Assembly (NCBI RefSeq): GCF_003313505.1
Contig: NZ_QMHO01000005.1
Coordinates: 247,112-311,111, forward strand
Length of the DNA: 64,000 nucleotides
Source of the DNA: Pedobacter nanyangensis
GTDB lineage: Bacteria; Bacteroidota; Bacteroidia; Sphingobacteriales; Sphingobacteriaceae
Direction of reading: 5' to 3'
The translations under genes were made by a program, and so were the position numbers. The notes beneath the pieces were generated by a model that worked only from the letters and a program-made list of their open reading frames with translations, searched no databases and had not been told where the DNA came from. This document shows positions 18,264-26,037 of the stretch, one piece after another. Within the stretch, counting starts at the first letter, position 1, and the number at the start of each line of letters is the position of its first letter.

Positions 18264-18328
18264 TTTAACAGGCAAATACAGTAGCACATTATATGATGAG
18301 TACTTTGCACAATCCCAACCCCTCTAAA

Positions 18329-18417
18329 CCCGATTGTAGTGGAAAGCCCCCAATTTATTGGGGCTTGTAACATAAAGCGGGACTGCCCTATCAAAAGCCA
18401 CGCTGTAATTGCTTTTC
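18329..18417 (+). repeat. Dispersed structured element, copy 2 (head-to-head with copy 1)
   Basis: Left border CCCGATTGTAGTGGAAAGCC, core hairpin CCCCAATTTATTGGGG, right arm CTTGTAACATAAAGCGGGAC, then after 22 bases TGCTTTTC (18410-18417). CCCG at the left pairs with CGGG at the right, where copy 1 has CCTG/CAGG, a compensatory change. Confidence 0.72.
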
Positions 18418-18594
18418 AAAAAACCCTAAACCAACAACTAAAAAAGAACCAATCCATCGGCGGAAAAATCAGCGCAATGGTTATATCCAAGATCTTTGAA
18501 CAACCATGGAACTAACGCCAATCAACCAAACAACTAACCAACCAACTTGCCACTTTCAAAAAAAAGAATAGCTTTGTGGCAACACCAAAATGAT

Positions 18595-20043
18595 ATGAAC
18601 ATGCAGCGAAACGGATTTAAAGTAGGCGTAACTACGGAGATCGGACGATTAAGAAAGCTACTGGTACACAGCCCCGATAGCGGCCTAGGAAAAGTGGTAC
18701 CTTCTAAAGCGCAAGACTGGCTATTTGAAGATATTGTACACCTCGACACCATCAGAAAAGACGAGTACGATTACTACACCAAACTATTGATGTACTTTTT
18801 GGACCCTGATAAAATCAAGGGAAAACTTGCCGAAATAGACTCGGAAGCAGCTAACCGTGGTTTTTACAAACCTAACCATCCACAGTTCCACAACTCCGAA
18901 AATGTGATAGAACTACAGAACCTGTTATCAGACATTTTGGCCGACGAGTACATCCGCAAAAAGCTAACGGCTGCTGTTTGTGCCATCGAAGGCTGTACCT
19001 ATCAACTACAATTAAAACTTACCGCTACCGATCCCAAAGAATTGGCGGAGATTTTTATATCAGGCACCATGGCCGACGACACCATGATTTTTGCCCCTGT
19101 GCCCAATCTTATTTTTACCCGCGACGTAGGCACCACCATTAACAACCATATTTTACTGAACAAACCAGCCAAAAAAGCTCGTGTTCGCGAAACCATGTTG
19201 ATGCGTTATATTTTCTTTAACCATCCGTTTTTCGAAGCTTACCAAAACAACATCATCGAAATTCCCGATCCTACCCAACATTTTTTAAGGCCCGGCGATG
19301 AACCTGCTTTCCGTACCACTTTGGAGGGCGGCGATGTGATGATGGTAAGCCCAAAACATCTGCTCATTGGCGTAAGCGAACGTACTTCCGAAGAGGGCGC
19401 CAACGAAGCCATTAAACTATTGTTTGAGAAAAATGTGGTAGACAAAGTTACGGTGGTAAAAATTCCCGCCAAACGCGACTACATGCACCTCGACACGGTG
19501 TTTACACAGGTAAAACGTGACACCTGGGTAATTTTGCACAGCATAGCCCACAGTCCTGTTTATGATGCCAACGAACCGATCCATTTCTTAAAAGAACCTG
19601 AAAAACTGGAAGCAACTACGGCCATCCAATTCCACAAGGATAAACCAGGTCAGCCTAAATATTACGAACATGTTGAGGCCTTATTGGACGACATTAGCAG
19701 GAACGATTTGGGAAGCACCAGCCCTACCAAAGTAATTTACAGCGGCGGCAATGCCTTCCCCTACGACAGTCGTGAGCAATGGACCGACTCCTGCAACCTT
19801 TTGGCCATTAAAGAAGGTGTGGTTTTAGGCTACGACCGCAACGACAAAACCGTGGAAGCCTTTAAAGCCAGTGGATTTGATGTGGTTAAAGTACAGGATT
19901 TGATTCGGGATTTGGAAAGCGGGAAAGTAGATACCGAAACCCTAACCGATACTTTGGTGTTGATGCCATCGGCCGAACTTTCAAGAGCCCGAGGCGGTTT
20001 CCACTGCATGAGCTTGCCTATTTTGAGAGATGAATTGGGATAA
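18595..20043 (+). CDS. Arginine deiminase-like hydrolase (amidinotransferase superfamily)
   Basis: 482 residues from ATG at 18595; a second ATG follows at 18601. Arginine deiminase hallmarks occur in order: LRKLLVHSPDSGLGKVV near the N-terminus, PNLIFTRDVG, LEGGDVMMVS, DYMHLDTVFTQV and the C-terminal catalytic-cysteine motif ARGGFHCMSLPI. It is longer than classical arginine deiminases (about 410 residues), mainly through the segment around 60-150. Predicted reaction: arginine to citrulline plus ammonia. The citrulline hydrolase gene ctlX follows at 20257, so together they could convert arginine to ornithine. Exact substrate is inferred. Confidence 0.85.
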   Translation: MNMQRNGFKVGVTTEIGRLRKLLVHSPDSGLGKVVPSKAQDWLFEDIVHLDTIRKDEYDYYTKLLMYFLDPDKIKGKLAEIDSEAANRGFYKPNHPQFHNSENVIELQNLLSDILADEYIRKKLTAAVCAIEGCTYQLQLKLTATDPKELAEIFISGTMADDTMIFAPVPNLIFTRDVGTTINNHILLNKPAKKARVRETMLMRYIFFNHPFFEAYQNNIIEIPDPTQHFLRPGDEPAFRTTLEGGDVMMVSPKHLLIGVSERTSEEGANEAIKLLFEKNVVDKVTVVKIPAKRDYMHLDTVFTQVKRDTWVILHSIAHSPVYDANEPIHFLKEPEKLEATTAIQFHKDKPGQPKYYEHVEALLDDISRNDLGSTSPTKVIYSGGNAFPYDSREQWTDSCNLLAIKEGVVLGYDRNDKTVEAFKASGFDVVKVQDLIRDLESGKVDTETLTDTLVLMPSAELSRARGGFHCMSLPILRDELG

Positions 20044-20163
20044 AGGAGTAAGGAGCAAGGAGTAAGGAGTAAGGAGTAAGGAGTAAAGAACAAGGAGTAA
20101 GGAGTAAGGAGCAAAGAACAAGGAATAAAGAGCAAAGAACAAAGAGCAAAGAGCAAAGAACAA
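20041..20163. repeat. Heptanucleotide tandem tract
   Basis: About 17 tandem 7-mers alternating among AAGGAGT, AAGGAGC, AAAGAAC, AAAGAGC and AAGGAAT. It starts within the stop codon of the preceding gene and is purely purine-rich on the + strand apart from single C or T per unit. It could change length by slippage and alters only the gap before ctlX. Confidence 0.92.
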
Positions 20164-20256
20164 CACCGTCCCAATCTGCGGGGAAAAGAATAAAGAATAA
20201 AAATTTGGCTACCGGTACTAAACAACCAAAAAACCAAACACCCAAAAAACCAAAAA

Positions 20257-21171
20257 ATGCAAACAACTTCACATATTCTCATGATACGCCCTGTTGACTT
20301 TAAGTTCAACGAACAAACCGCGGGCGACAACAAGTTCCAAGTGGCTGGCGAACAGGAAAATGTACAGCACCAAGCTTTAGCAGAATTTGATGGCTTTGTA
20401 AACATCCTTCGTGAAAATGGTGTGGATGTTACTGTTATTAGCGACACCTTAGAGCCGGCAACTCCCGACTCGATATTCCCAAACAACTGGGTCTCTTTCC
20501 ATGAAGACGGTGCCGTTTTTTTATACCCCATGCATTCGCCCAACAGAAGAGCAGAGCGCAGAAAAGACATTATCGATGACCTAGGAAAAACCTTTGAAAT
20601 AAGCCACCTAACCGATTTGAGCTTTTTTGAACAACAGCACCTCTTTTTAGAAGGCACGGGCAGCATGGTGTTAGATAGGACCAACAAAATTGCCTACGCT
20701 TGTTTAAGTATCCGCACCGACAAAGAAGTATTGGATAACTTTGCCATGTTGAGCGGTTATGAAGTGGTCGCTTTTCAGGCGGTAGATGAGCATGGGTTCC
20801 CTATTTACCATACCAATGTGATGATGTGCATAGGCGAAAAATTTGCGGTAGTTTGTTTGGATAGCATCAAATACACCGAAGATAAAATTGCAGTTTTAGA
20901 AAGCTTTAAAGCCACCCAAAAAACAGTAATCGATATTTCCTTTGAGCAAATGAACCACTTTGCGGGCAATATGCTCGAAGTAAAAAACAAAGAAGGCAAT
21001 AGCCTATTAGTAATGTCAGAACAAGCACTAAAGGCTTTACACGGCACGCAGATTACAGCCTTATCGGCATTCTCCAAAATTGTAACGGCACCACTTTATA
21101 CCATTGAACAAAACGGCGGCGGCAGTGCCAGATGCATGCTTGCAGAAGTACACTTGCCACTTAAGCCCTAA
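20257..21171 (+). CDS. ctlX: Citrulline utilisation hydrolase CtlX
   Basis: 304 residues of the amidinotransferase superfamily. Motifs in order: HILMIRPVDFKFNEQT at the N-terminus, PDSIFPNNWVSFHEDG, LEGTGSMVLDRTN, NHFAGNMLEV and the C-terminal catalytic cysteine in GGGSARCMLAEVHL. CtlX-type enzymes are considered to hydrolyse citrulline to ornithine, CO2 and ammonia. It follows the arginine deiminase-like gene on the same strand, separated by the heptamer tract, which supports a two-step arginine-degrading route. A hairpin at 21177-21207 follows immediately. Confidence 0.85.
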   Translation: MQTTSHILMIRPVDFKFNEQTAGDNKFQVAGEQENVQHQALAEFDGFVNILRENGVDVTVISDTLEPATPDSIFPNNWVSFHEDGAVFLYPMHSPNRRAERRKDIIDDLGKTFEISHLTDLSFFEQQHLFLEGTGSMVLDRTNKIAYACLSIRTDKEVLDNFAMLSGYEVVAFQAVDEHGFPIYHTNVMMCIGEKFAVVCLDSIKYTEDKIAVLESFKATQKTVIDISFEQMNHFAGNMLEVKNKEGNSLLVMSEQALKALHGTQITALSAFSKIVTAPLYTIEQNGGGSARCMLAEVHLPLKP

Positions 21172-21176
21172 CCATC

Positions 21177-21207
21177 AACCTCGAAGGCCTTGAAAACCTT
21201 CGAGGTT
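21177..21207. repeat. AACCTCGAAGG hairpin after ctlX
   Basis: AACCTCGAAGG at 21177-21187 is repeated inverted as CCTTCGAGGTT at 21197-21207 around a 9-base loop. It is six bases after the ctlX stop, so it may act as a terminator although no long T run follows. A related hairpin (AACCTCGTAGG) is at 63940-63989. Confidence 0.7.
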
Positions 21208-21289
21208 CATTTATTTCCAACCAAACTCCCCTTAAACAAAATCACTATTATTCATCGCCTTTACACCTCGTAAAAGCCAAGTTTTTTGC

Positions 21290-21297
21290 TATTTTTG
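21290..21297 (+). promoter_or_regulatory. Bacteroidota -7 box before lysS
   Basis: TATTTTTG fits TAnnTTTG and lies 15 bases before the lysS ATG. A convincing -33 TTTG is not visible at the usual distance. Confidence 0.5.
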
Positions 21298-21312
21298 CAA
21301 AAAATTCAATTA

Positions 21313-23022
21313 ATGAGTATAGGATTATCAGAACAGGAAATATTACGTCGCGATTCGTTAAAACAGCTTCGCGAACTGGGAATTAACCCATATCCTGCAG
21401 AGGCTTACGAAATTAATGCTAATGCAGCAGACATTTTAGCTAACTACGAAAAAGATAAAACGGCATACAAGACAATCAAGATTGCAGGCAGAATTATGGG
21501 CCGCAATATTATGGGGGCAGCCTCTTTCGCTGAACTTCAGGACGCGACTGGTCGTATCCAAATTTATTTGAAGCGCGATGAGCTTTGCCCTGGTGATGAT
21601 AAGACCTTGTACAATATTGTATTTAAGAAACTCCTAGATATCGGCGATTTTATTGGCGTTGAGGGTTATGTTTTCACCACTCAAACGGGTGAAATTTCGG
21701 TTCACGTAAACAAATTGACGGTACTGTCTAAATCTCTACGTCCGTTGCCCATTGTAAAACGTGATGACGAAGGAAATGTATTCGATGGTTTTACCAATCC
21801 TGAACTGCGTTACCGTATGCGTTATGTAGATCTAACGGTAAACCCTGAGTACAAACAAATTTTCATTAACCGCAGCAAGGTGATCAACACCATGCGCAAC
21901 TATTTCGATAGCCAAGGTTGGATGGAAGTAGAAACCCCTATCCTGCAAGCAGTGCATGGTGGTGCAGCGGCTCGTCCGTTTAACACCCACCACAATACTT
22001 TGGATATGCCTTTGTTTTTGCGTATTGCCAATGAGCTTTACCTAAAAAGATTGATCGTTGCGGGTTTTGATGGTGTTTACGAGTTTGGTAAAATGTTCCG
22101 TAACGAAGGGATGGACAGAACCCATAACCCTGAGTTTACCTCAATGGAAATTTATGTAGCCTACAAAGACTACGTATGGATGATGGGTATGGTAGAAGAA
22201 TGTCTAGAGAAAATTGCAGTAGCTATCCACGGTTCTCCTGTGGTTAAAGTGGGCGGACATGAAATTGATTTTGCGGGTCCATACGAGAAATTGACCATGT
22301 ACGAATCAATCCAAAAATACACAGGCATTGATGTATCTGAAATGACTGAATCTGAATTGGCACAAACCTGTAGAGATTTAGGCATTGAGATTGATGACAG
22401 CATGGGTCGTGGCAAATTGGTGGATGAACTTTTCAGTGAGAAAGTAGAGGCTAACCTAATCCAGCCTACCTACATCACCGACTACCCTATCGAAATGACT
22501 CCTCTGGCCAAAAAACACCGTAGCAAAGAAGGCTTGGTAGAGCGTTTCGAGTTATTTGTAATGGGTAAAGAAATTGGCAATGCTTACTCTGAGCTAAACG
22601 ACCCTATTGACCAAAAAGAGCGTTTCGAAGAACAATTGAAACTGGCTGCCAGAGGCGATGATGAAGCCATGGCCATGGATGATGATTTTGTTCGTGCTTT
22701 AGAATACGGCATGCCTCCTACTTCAGGCTTAGGAATTGGTATCGATAGATTGGTAATGTTAATGACCGACCAATCTACCATTCAAGAAGTATTGTTCTTC
22801 CCGCAAATGCGTCCGGAGAAAAAGAAAATTGAACTTACTGCCGAAGAAAGCGAATTGTTTGGCTTGGTAAAAGAAGGCGAACATCAACTCTTAAGCGAGG
22901 TAAGAGCACAATTAGCAGACTGGAGCAACAAAAAATGGGATACTACCCTAAAAGGACTTACTGGAAAAAACATCCTGAAAGTAACCAAAACTGATGACGG
23001 CTTATTCCTAGAACATAAATAA
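21313..23022 (+). CDS. lysS: Class II lysyl-tRNA synthetase with C-terminal extension
   Basis: 569 residues from ATG at 21313; nine upstream codons in frame overlap the promoter. An OB-fold anticodon-binding domain (about 45-150) precedes the class II catalytic core: motif 1 near FDSQGWMEVETPIL, motif 2 FGKMFRNEGMDRTHNPEFTSME, motif 3 GLGIGIDRLVM. After the usual end (FFPQMRPEK) there are about 65 more residues, ending LKVTKTDDGLFLEHK, absent from the roughly 505-residue E. coli enzyme. It is followed by a strong terminator. Confidence 0.97.
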   Translation: MSIGLSEQEILRRDSLKQLRELGINPYPAEAYEINANAADILANYEKDKTAYKTIKIAGRIMGRNIMGAASFAELQDATGRIQIYLKRDELCPGDDKTLYNIVFKKLLDIGDFIGVEGYVFTTQTGEISVHVNKLTVLSKSLRPLPIVKRDDEGNVFDGFTNPELRYRMRYVDLTVNPEYKQIFINRSKVINTMRNYFDSQGWMEVETPILQAVHGGAAARPFNTHHNTLDMPLFLRIANELYLKRLIVAGFDGVYEFGKMFRNEGMDRTHNPEFTSMEIYVAYKDYVWMMGMVEECLEKIAVAIHGSPVVKVGGHEIDFAGPYEKLTMYESIQKYTGIDVSEMTESELAQTCRDLGIEIDDSMGRGKLVDELFSEKVEANLIQPTYITDYPIEMTPLAKKHRSKEGLVERFELFVMGKEIGNAYSELNDPIDQKERFEEQLKLAARGDDEAMAMDDDFVRALEYGMPPTSGLGIGIDRLVMLMTDQSTIQEVLFFPQMRPEKKKIELTAEESELFGLVKEGEHQLLSEVRAQLADWSNKKWDTTLKGLTGKNILKVTKTDDGLFLEHK

Positions 23023-23046
23023 GACATCTTTTTATTACAACATATA

Positions 23047-23080
23047 AATCCTCAACCCTTACAGTTGGGGATTTTTTTTT
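23047..23080 (+). terminator. Intrinsic terminator of lysS
   Basis: AATCCTCAAC, a short loop, then GTTGGGGATT followed by a run of T to 23080. It starts about 25 bases after the lysS stop. Confidence 0.88.
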
Positions 23081-23161
23081 GTTCGCTCATCATCCAGAGT
23101 TATCATATTTTCTAAAGCTTTTATGTATTTTTAATAATTAAAGAGAAAGATTCTCCCTCTA

Positions 23162-23350
23162 ATGAAAGAAGAAAAAACAATAAAGGATGGTGACTTTTGT
23201 CAAGTTATAAAGGGTACCCACAAAGGAAAAACAGGTACAGCTACAGACTTCAACATGAGTAAAACTGGACATTTAACCATCACCGTAGTACAAGAAAATG
23301 GCAATCGCTTTAAAACCCTCGGCAGAAATGTAGTGGCTATTTCAAAATAA
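23162..23350 (+). CDS. Small KOW-motif protein
   Basis: 62 residues. DGDFCQVIKGTHKGKTGTATDFNMSKTG is a KOW motif, a short beta-barrel segment found in ribosomal proteins and NusG, and it is followed by TITVVQENGNRFKTLGRNVV. Nothing else is fused, so this is an isolated KOW domain likely to bind RNA or the ribosome. The lysine-rich N-terminus (MKEEKTIK) is consistent. It lies downstream of the lysS terminator in its own unit. Function beyond nucleic-acid binding is unknown. Confidence 0.8.
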   Translation: MKEEKTIKDGDFCQVIKGTHKGKTGTATDFNMSKTGHLTITVVQENGNRFKTLGRNVVAISK

Positions 23351-23422
23351 AACATGAAGAAATGAAGATCATTAAGGCGATATCCAAACTTAATGTCACT
23401 TAACTCCCTAATGGTTCAAAAA

Positions 23423-23450
23423 CTAAAATGCGCTAAGGTGTCTAAGGTGG
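23423..23450 (+). repeat. Copy of the CTAAAATG-CTAAGGTGTCTAAGGTGG short repeat
   Basis: CTAAAATG, two variable bases, then CTAAGGTGTCTAAGGTGG. The same unit occurs at 25995-26021 and inverted at 25724-25750, flanking a broken GxxExxY gene; here no coding remnant is attached. Confidence 0.75.
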
Positions 23451-23533
23451 CTAAAAAAGAAACATCCTCTTCCTTAACACAAACATAACAAAAAGTTAAA
23501 AGCTTGTTACCCTACGCTTAAAAACCCTTTTTT

Positions 23534-23554
23534 ATTTTAGACCTGTACTAAAAT
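23534..23554. promoter_or_regulatory. Palindrome ATTTTAG-N7-CTAAAAT before the small gene at 23563
   Basis: Perfect 7-base arms separated by ACCTGTA, ending 8 bases before the ATG. The arms equal those of the MntR-type boxes at 26606 and 31893, but the centre is one base longer, so it may be a site for a different regulator. Confidence 0.4.
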
Positions 23555-23562
23555 TTAATAAG

Positions 23563-23775
23563 ATGAATAGTTCAACTATCGAAATCACAGAAAACGAATA
23601 TTGCATCAAGCTAAGCAGAGATACGTTTGATTTATCGCTTATTCGCCAGTTAATTAAGCGGATACAAGCTGAGGAATTATTTTTCAGCAAGAAAAGAATG
23701 GAAGAAGAAGATGACCTCATCAGCAGGACAGATTCAGCATTCGAAGAAAACTTTGATCGCCTTTGCGACAAATAA
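23563..23775 (+). CDS. Small acidic protein of unknown function
   Basis: 70 residues: a strand-like N-terminus (STIEITENEYCIKLSRDTF) followed by a long helix with DLSLIRQLIKRIQAEELFFSKKRMEEEDDLI. The pattern of a short beta-region plus a long amphipathic, charged helix resembles small DNA-binding or antitoxin-like proteins, but no motif is decisive and no toxin gene is adjacent. It is flanked by a palindrome at its promoter and a good bidirectional terminator, so it is very likely a real single-gene unit. Confidence 0.65.
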   Translation: MNSSTIEITENEYCIKLSRDTFDLSLIRQLIKRIQAEELFFSKKRMEEEDDLISRTDSAFEENFDRLCDK

Positions 23776-23815
23776 AAAAGGTCTAGCCGCTGTAAAGCAA
23801 CCAGACCTTTTTTTA
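23775..23815. terminator. Bidirectional terminator between convergent genes
   Basis: AAAAAAGGTCT at 23776 pairs with AGACCTTTTTTT at 23802-23813, with A and T runs on both sides, serving the + gene ending at 23775 and the minus gene ending at 23829. Confidence 0.85.
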
Positions 23816-23828
23816 TGCCTTTTAAAAT

Positions 23829-24374
23829 CTATCTGTGGCTGTAGCGCACTTGTTGTTGCTTATCCAACATGCCAAGCTGATCTTTCATTTGTTTAATCTG
23901 ATCGGCCAATAATTTATTTTTATCTGCCTTCTTCGCTTCTGCCAAATACATTTGCGCTTCACGCTTGTTACGCTTGGCCATGGCAATACCCGCTAAACTT
24001 AACTTCGCCATTGCTACGTTATGATCCATGTGCAAACCTAAACTCAAAGCAGTTTTAAAGTACTTCTCAGATTTCAACGGTGCCTTTCTCGATTCGATCA
24101 ACCCCAATAAAAGGTTAAAATATCCGTGCTGCATTTTATTCAATTGCTTCTCGTAGTTGGTAATTCTTCCCAAAAACACTTCAGCCTTAGGCATATTATC
24201 CTTACGCAAGTACCATTGCGCAATCAGCATATTCTCGTTATAAAAATAAGTGATGAAAATAAATATGCTAAACAAAACGGCTGGAATACCCCAACCCCAA
24301 TAACCGAAAATAAAAAGTGCAACTGCCGCACCAAGTAAAGCAAAGCCTATAATTAGGCGTACCAAATTTGACAT
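23829..24374 (-). CDS. Membrane-anchored TPR-like protein
   Basis: 181 residues. Two hydrophobic helices (about 4-24 and 26-44) anchor the N-terminus. The rest is alpha-helical with repeat-like pairs: AQWYLRKDNMPKAEVFLGRI, YFNLLLGLIESRKAPLKSEKYFKTAL, and NVAMAKLSLAGIAMAKRNKREAQMYL. This suggests two to three TPR units facing the cytoplasm. The C-terminus is basic. No enzymatic motif is seen. It is probably a scaffold, and the function is unknown. Confidence 0.7.
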   Translation of the reverse strand: MSNLVRLIIGFALLGAAVALFIFGYWGWGIPAVLFSIFIFITYFYNENMLIAQWYLRKDNMPKAEVFLGRITNYEKQLNKMQHGYFNLLLGLIESRKAPLKSEKYFKTALSLGLHMDHNVAMAKLSLAGIAMAKRNKREAQMYLAEAKKADKNKLLADQIKQMKDQLGMLDKQQQVRYSHR

Positions 24375-24458
24375 AGTTTTTCAATATTTCTGCAAATATC
24401 GGTTTTATATAGCAGAAATAACGATTTAATTTATAATTTCAGCAAAAATTAGATAACA

Positions 24459-24977
24459 ATGAAGTACTTATTCACGATAGCTCTAGGACTGCTTTTTTTG
24501 TCGGCCAATGCCCAAGAAATAAACAAAAAATTAGAAGATCAAATTAAACATAAAGAAATCATGTTAAACGAGTGCTCAAGAGAAGGTTTGGTGAGCTTTC
24601 CCGAATTTAAAGCAAGTTACGATGCCAACTACGAAAACTACAAAGTAGACTCGGCCTCGGTGGCCCAATTAACCAAATTGCTAAAGGATAAAAAAATAAA
24701 AGTAGTACTGGGAACCTGGTGTGGAGATAGCAAATTTCAGGTGCCTAACTTCCTAAAAGTGGCCGATGCTGCTAAAGTAAAAGAAGACCATGTAGCTTTT
24801 ATTGCCGTAGATGGCGCCAAGAAAGCAGAAAATGGCTTGATAGATAATCTGAACATCACCCGTGTCCCTACTTTTATTATCGCCGACAAAAAAGGCAATG
24901 AGATTGGACGCATTACCGAATTCCCTAAAAAAACACTGGAATTAGACCTTCTTGAAATTTTAGCGGCAAAAAAATAG
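24459..24977 (+). CDS. Secreted thioredoxin-like protein lacking the second active-site cysteine
   Basis: 172 residues with signal peptide (MKYLFTIALGLLFLSANAQ). The thioredoxin fold covers about 75-170: VVLGTWCGDS at the active site, VAFIAVDG, and RVPTFIIADKKGNEIGRITEF with the cis-proline. The active site reads W-C-G-D-S, so it has one cysteine, not C-x-x-C. It therefore cannot cycle as an ordinary dithiol reductase and may act as a monothiol oxidoreductase or a binding fold. The ung gene starts 2 bases after its stop, so the two are co-transcribed. Confidence 0.82.
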   Translation: MKYLFTIALGLLFLSANAQEINKKLEDQIKHKEIMLNECSREGLVSFPEFKASYDANYENYKVDSASVAQLTKLLKDKKIKVVLGTWCGDSKFQVPNFLKVADAAKVKEDHVAFIAVDGAKKAENGLIDNLNITRVPTFIIADKKGNEIGRITEFPKKTLELDLLEILAAKK

Positions 24978-24979
24978 TT

Positions 24980-25657
24980 ATGGCAGTTGATTTAGAACCC
25001 GGTTGGCTTAAAGTACTGAAAGACGAGTTTGAAAAACCCTACATGAAGAGCCTCCGAAGCTTTCTTCAACAGGAAAAGCAAGCTGGCTTTACTATTTTCC
25101 CAAAGGGTTCCGATATCTTCAACGCCTTTAAACACACCCCTTTCGAAAAAGTGAAAGTGGTAATCTTGGGACAAGACCCCTATCACGGTGTAGGACAAGC
25201 GCATGGCCTTTCTTTCTCTGTGCAAAAAGGAATAGTTCCTCCCCCATCACTTAAAAATATCTACAAAGAACTGGCGGATGAATTTCCAGATTTTAAAATA
25301 CCCCCGCATGGTAATTTAACCAGTTGGGCCGATCAAGGTGTAATGCTACTCAATGCTACCTTAACGGTTAGGGCACATACGGCAGGTTCGCACCAAAACA
25401 AGGGCTGGGAACAATTCACAGATAAAGTAATCGCTGAACTATCCGCCAAAAGAAGCGGATTGGTATTTATCCTGTGGGGCAACTACGCCAAACAAAAGGA
25501 AGCTTTGATAGACCAAAGCAAGCACTTTATCATTAAATCTGCACACCCATCCCCTTTCTCTGCCTACAACGGTTTTTTTGGCTCCAAGCCGTTCTCAAAA
25601 ACCAATGAAATCCTTAAAAAAGAAGGAAAAGAACCCATTAATTGGCAAATAGCTTAA
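24980..25657 (+). CDS. ung: Uracil-DNA glycosylase (family 1)
   Basis: 225 residues. The water-activating motif GQDPYHGVGQAHGLSFSV, the uracil-binding LLNATLTVRAHTAGSHQNKGWE and the DNA-minor-groove loop HPSPFSA are all intact. It excises uracil from DNA to start base-excision repair. It starts 2 bases after the thioredoxin-like gene. No terminator is seen, and the following 380 bases hold only repeat copies and a broken gene. Confidence 0.97.
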   Translation: MAVDLEPGWLKVLKDEFEKPYMKSLRSFLQQEKQAGFTIFPKGSDIFNAFKHTPFEKVKVVILGQDPYHGVGQAHGLSFSVQKGIVPPPSLKNIYKELADEFPDFKIPPHGNLTSWADQGVMLLNATLTVRAHTAGSHQNKGWEQFTDKVIAELSAKRSGLVFILWGNYAKQKEALIDQSKHFIIKSAHPSPFSAYNGFFGSKPFSKTNEILKKEGKEPINWQIA

Positions 25658-25723
25658 CGCACTATTTTATACCATACGTGCAGGAACGAATTACGATTAA
25701 CGGCATAACCAATTTTAACTAAT

Positions 25724-25750
25724 CACCTAAGACACCTTAGTACATTTTAG
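25724..25750 (-). repeat. Inverted copy of the CTAAAATG short repeat (left flank)
   Basis: Reverse complement reads CTAAAATGTA followed by CTAAGGTGTCTTAGGTG. It faces the copy at 25995-26021 across the GxxExxY remnant. Confidence 0.75.
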
Positions 25751-25803
25751 CTTTTTATATTTTTCTATTAGTATATTTAGCGTACATCTTCAAAGTATAT
25801 CTA

Positions 25804-25973
25804 ATGGAAAAACAACATAAATAAAAAGCTTATCAGCGCTTTGGAATACGAAGTAACAGGCGCATGTATTGAAATCCATAAAAATCTTGGCCCCGAATGG
25901 TTAGAAAGTGTCTACCACCGCTGAATTTCAATTGTACAAATATTATTCACAACGGAAAGAAAACCTTTGTTAA
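25804..25973 (+). pseudogene. Broken GxxExxY-family (PDDEXK_3) gene
   Basis: In frame from about 25814 the sequence reads NINKKLISALEYEVTG, then ACIEIHKNLGPEWLESVY, HR and a stop at 25921-25923. This matches the N-terminus of the GxxExxY family (LSALEYEVTG...EVHKxLGPGLLESVY). The ATG at 25804 (MEKQHK) is in another frame, so there is a frameshift near the start. After the stop, EFQLYKYYSQRKENL resembles the next family segment in another frame. The nuclease core is missing. Confidence 0.75.
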
Positions 25974-25994
25974 TGAATTATATAGAGATTTGCG

Positions 25995-26021
25995 CTAAAA
26001 TGACCTAAGGTGTCTAAGGTG
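25995..26021 (+). repeat. Copy of the CTAAAATG short repeat (right flank)
   Basis: CTAAAATGAC followed by CTAAGGTGTCTAAGGTG, inverted relative to 25724-25750. The pair brackets the GxxExxY remnant, a layout like a small mobilised unit. Confidence 0.75.
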
Positions 26022-26037
26022 GTGAAAAAACTAACCA

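Noticed and set aside
19981..20272. Antisense frames rich in SLLFALC repeats
   Set aside because: They are translations of the heptamer tract 20041-20163 on the opposite strand.
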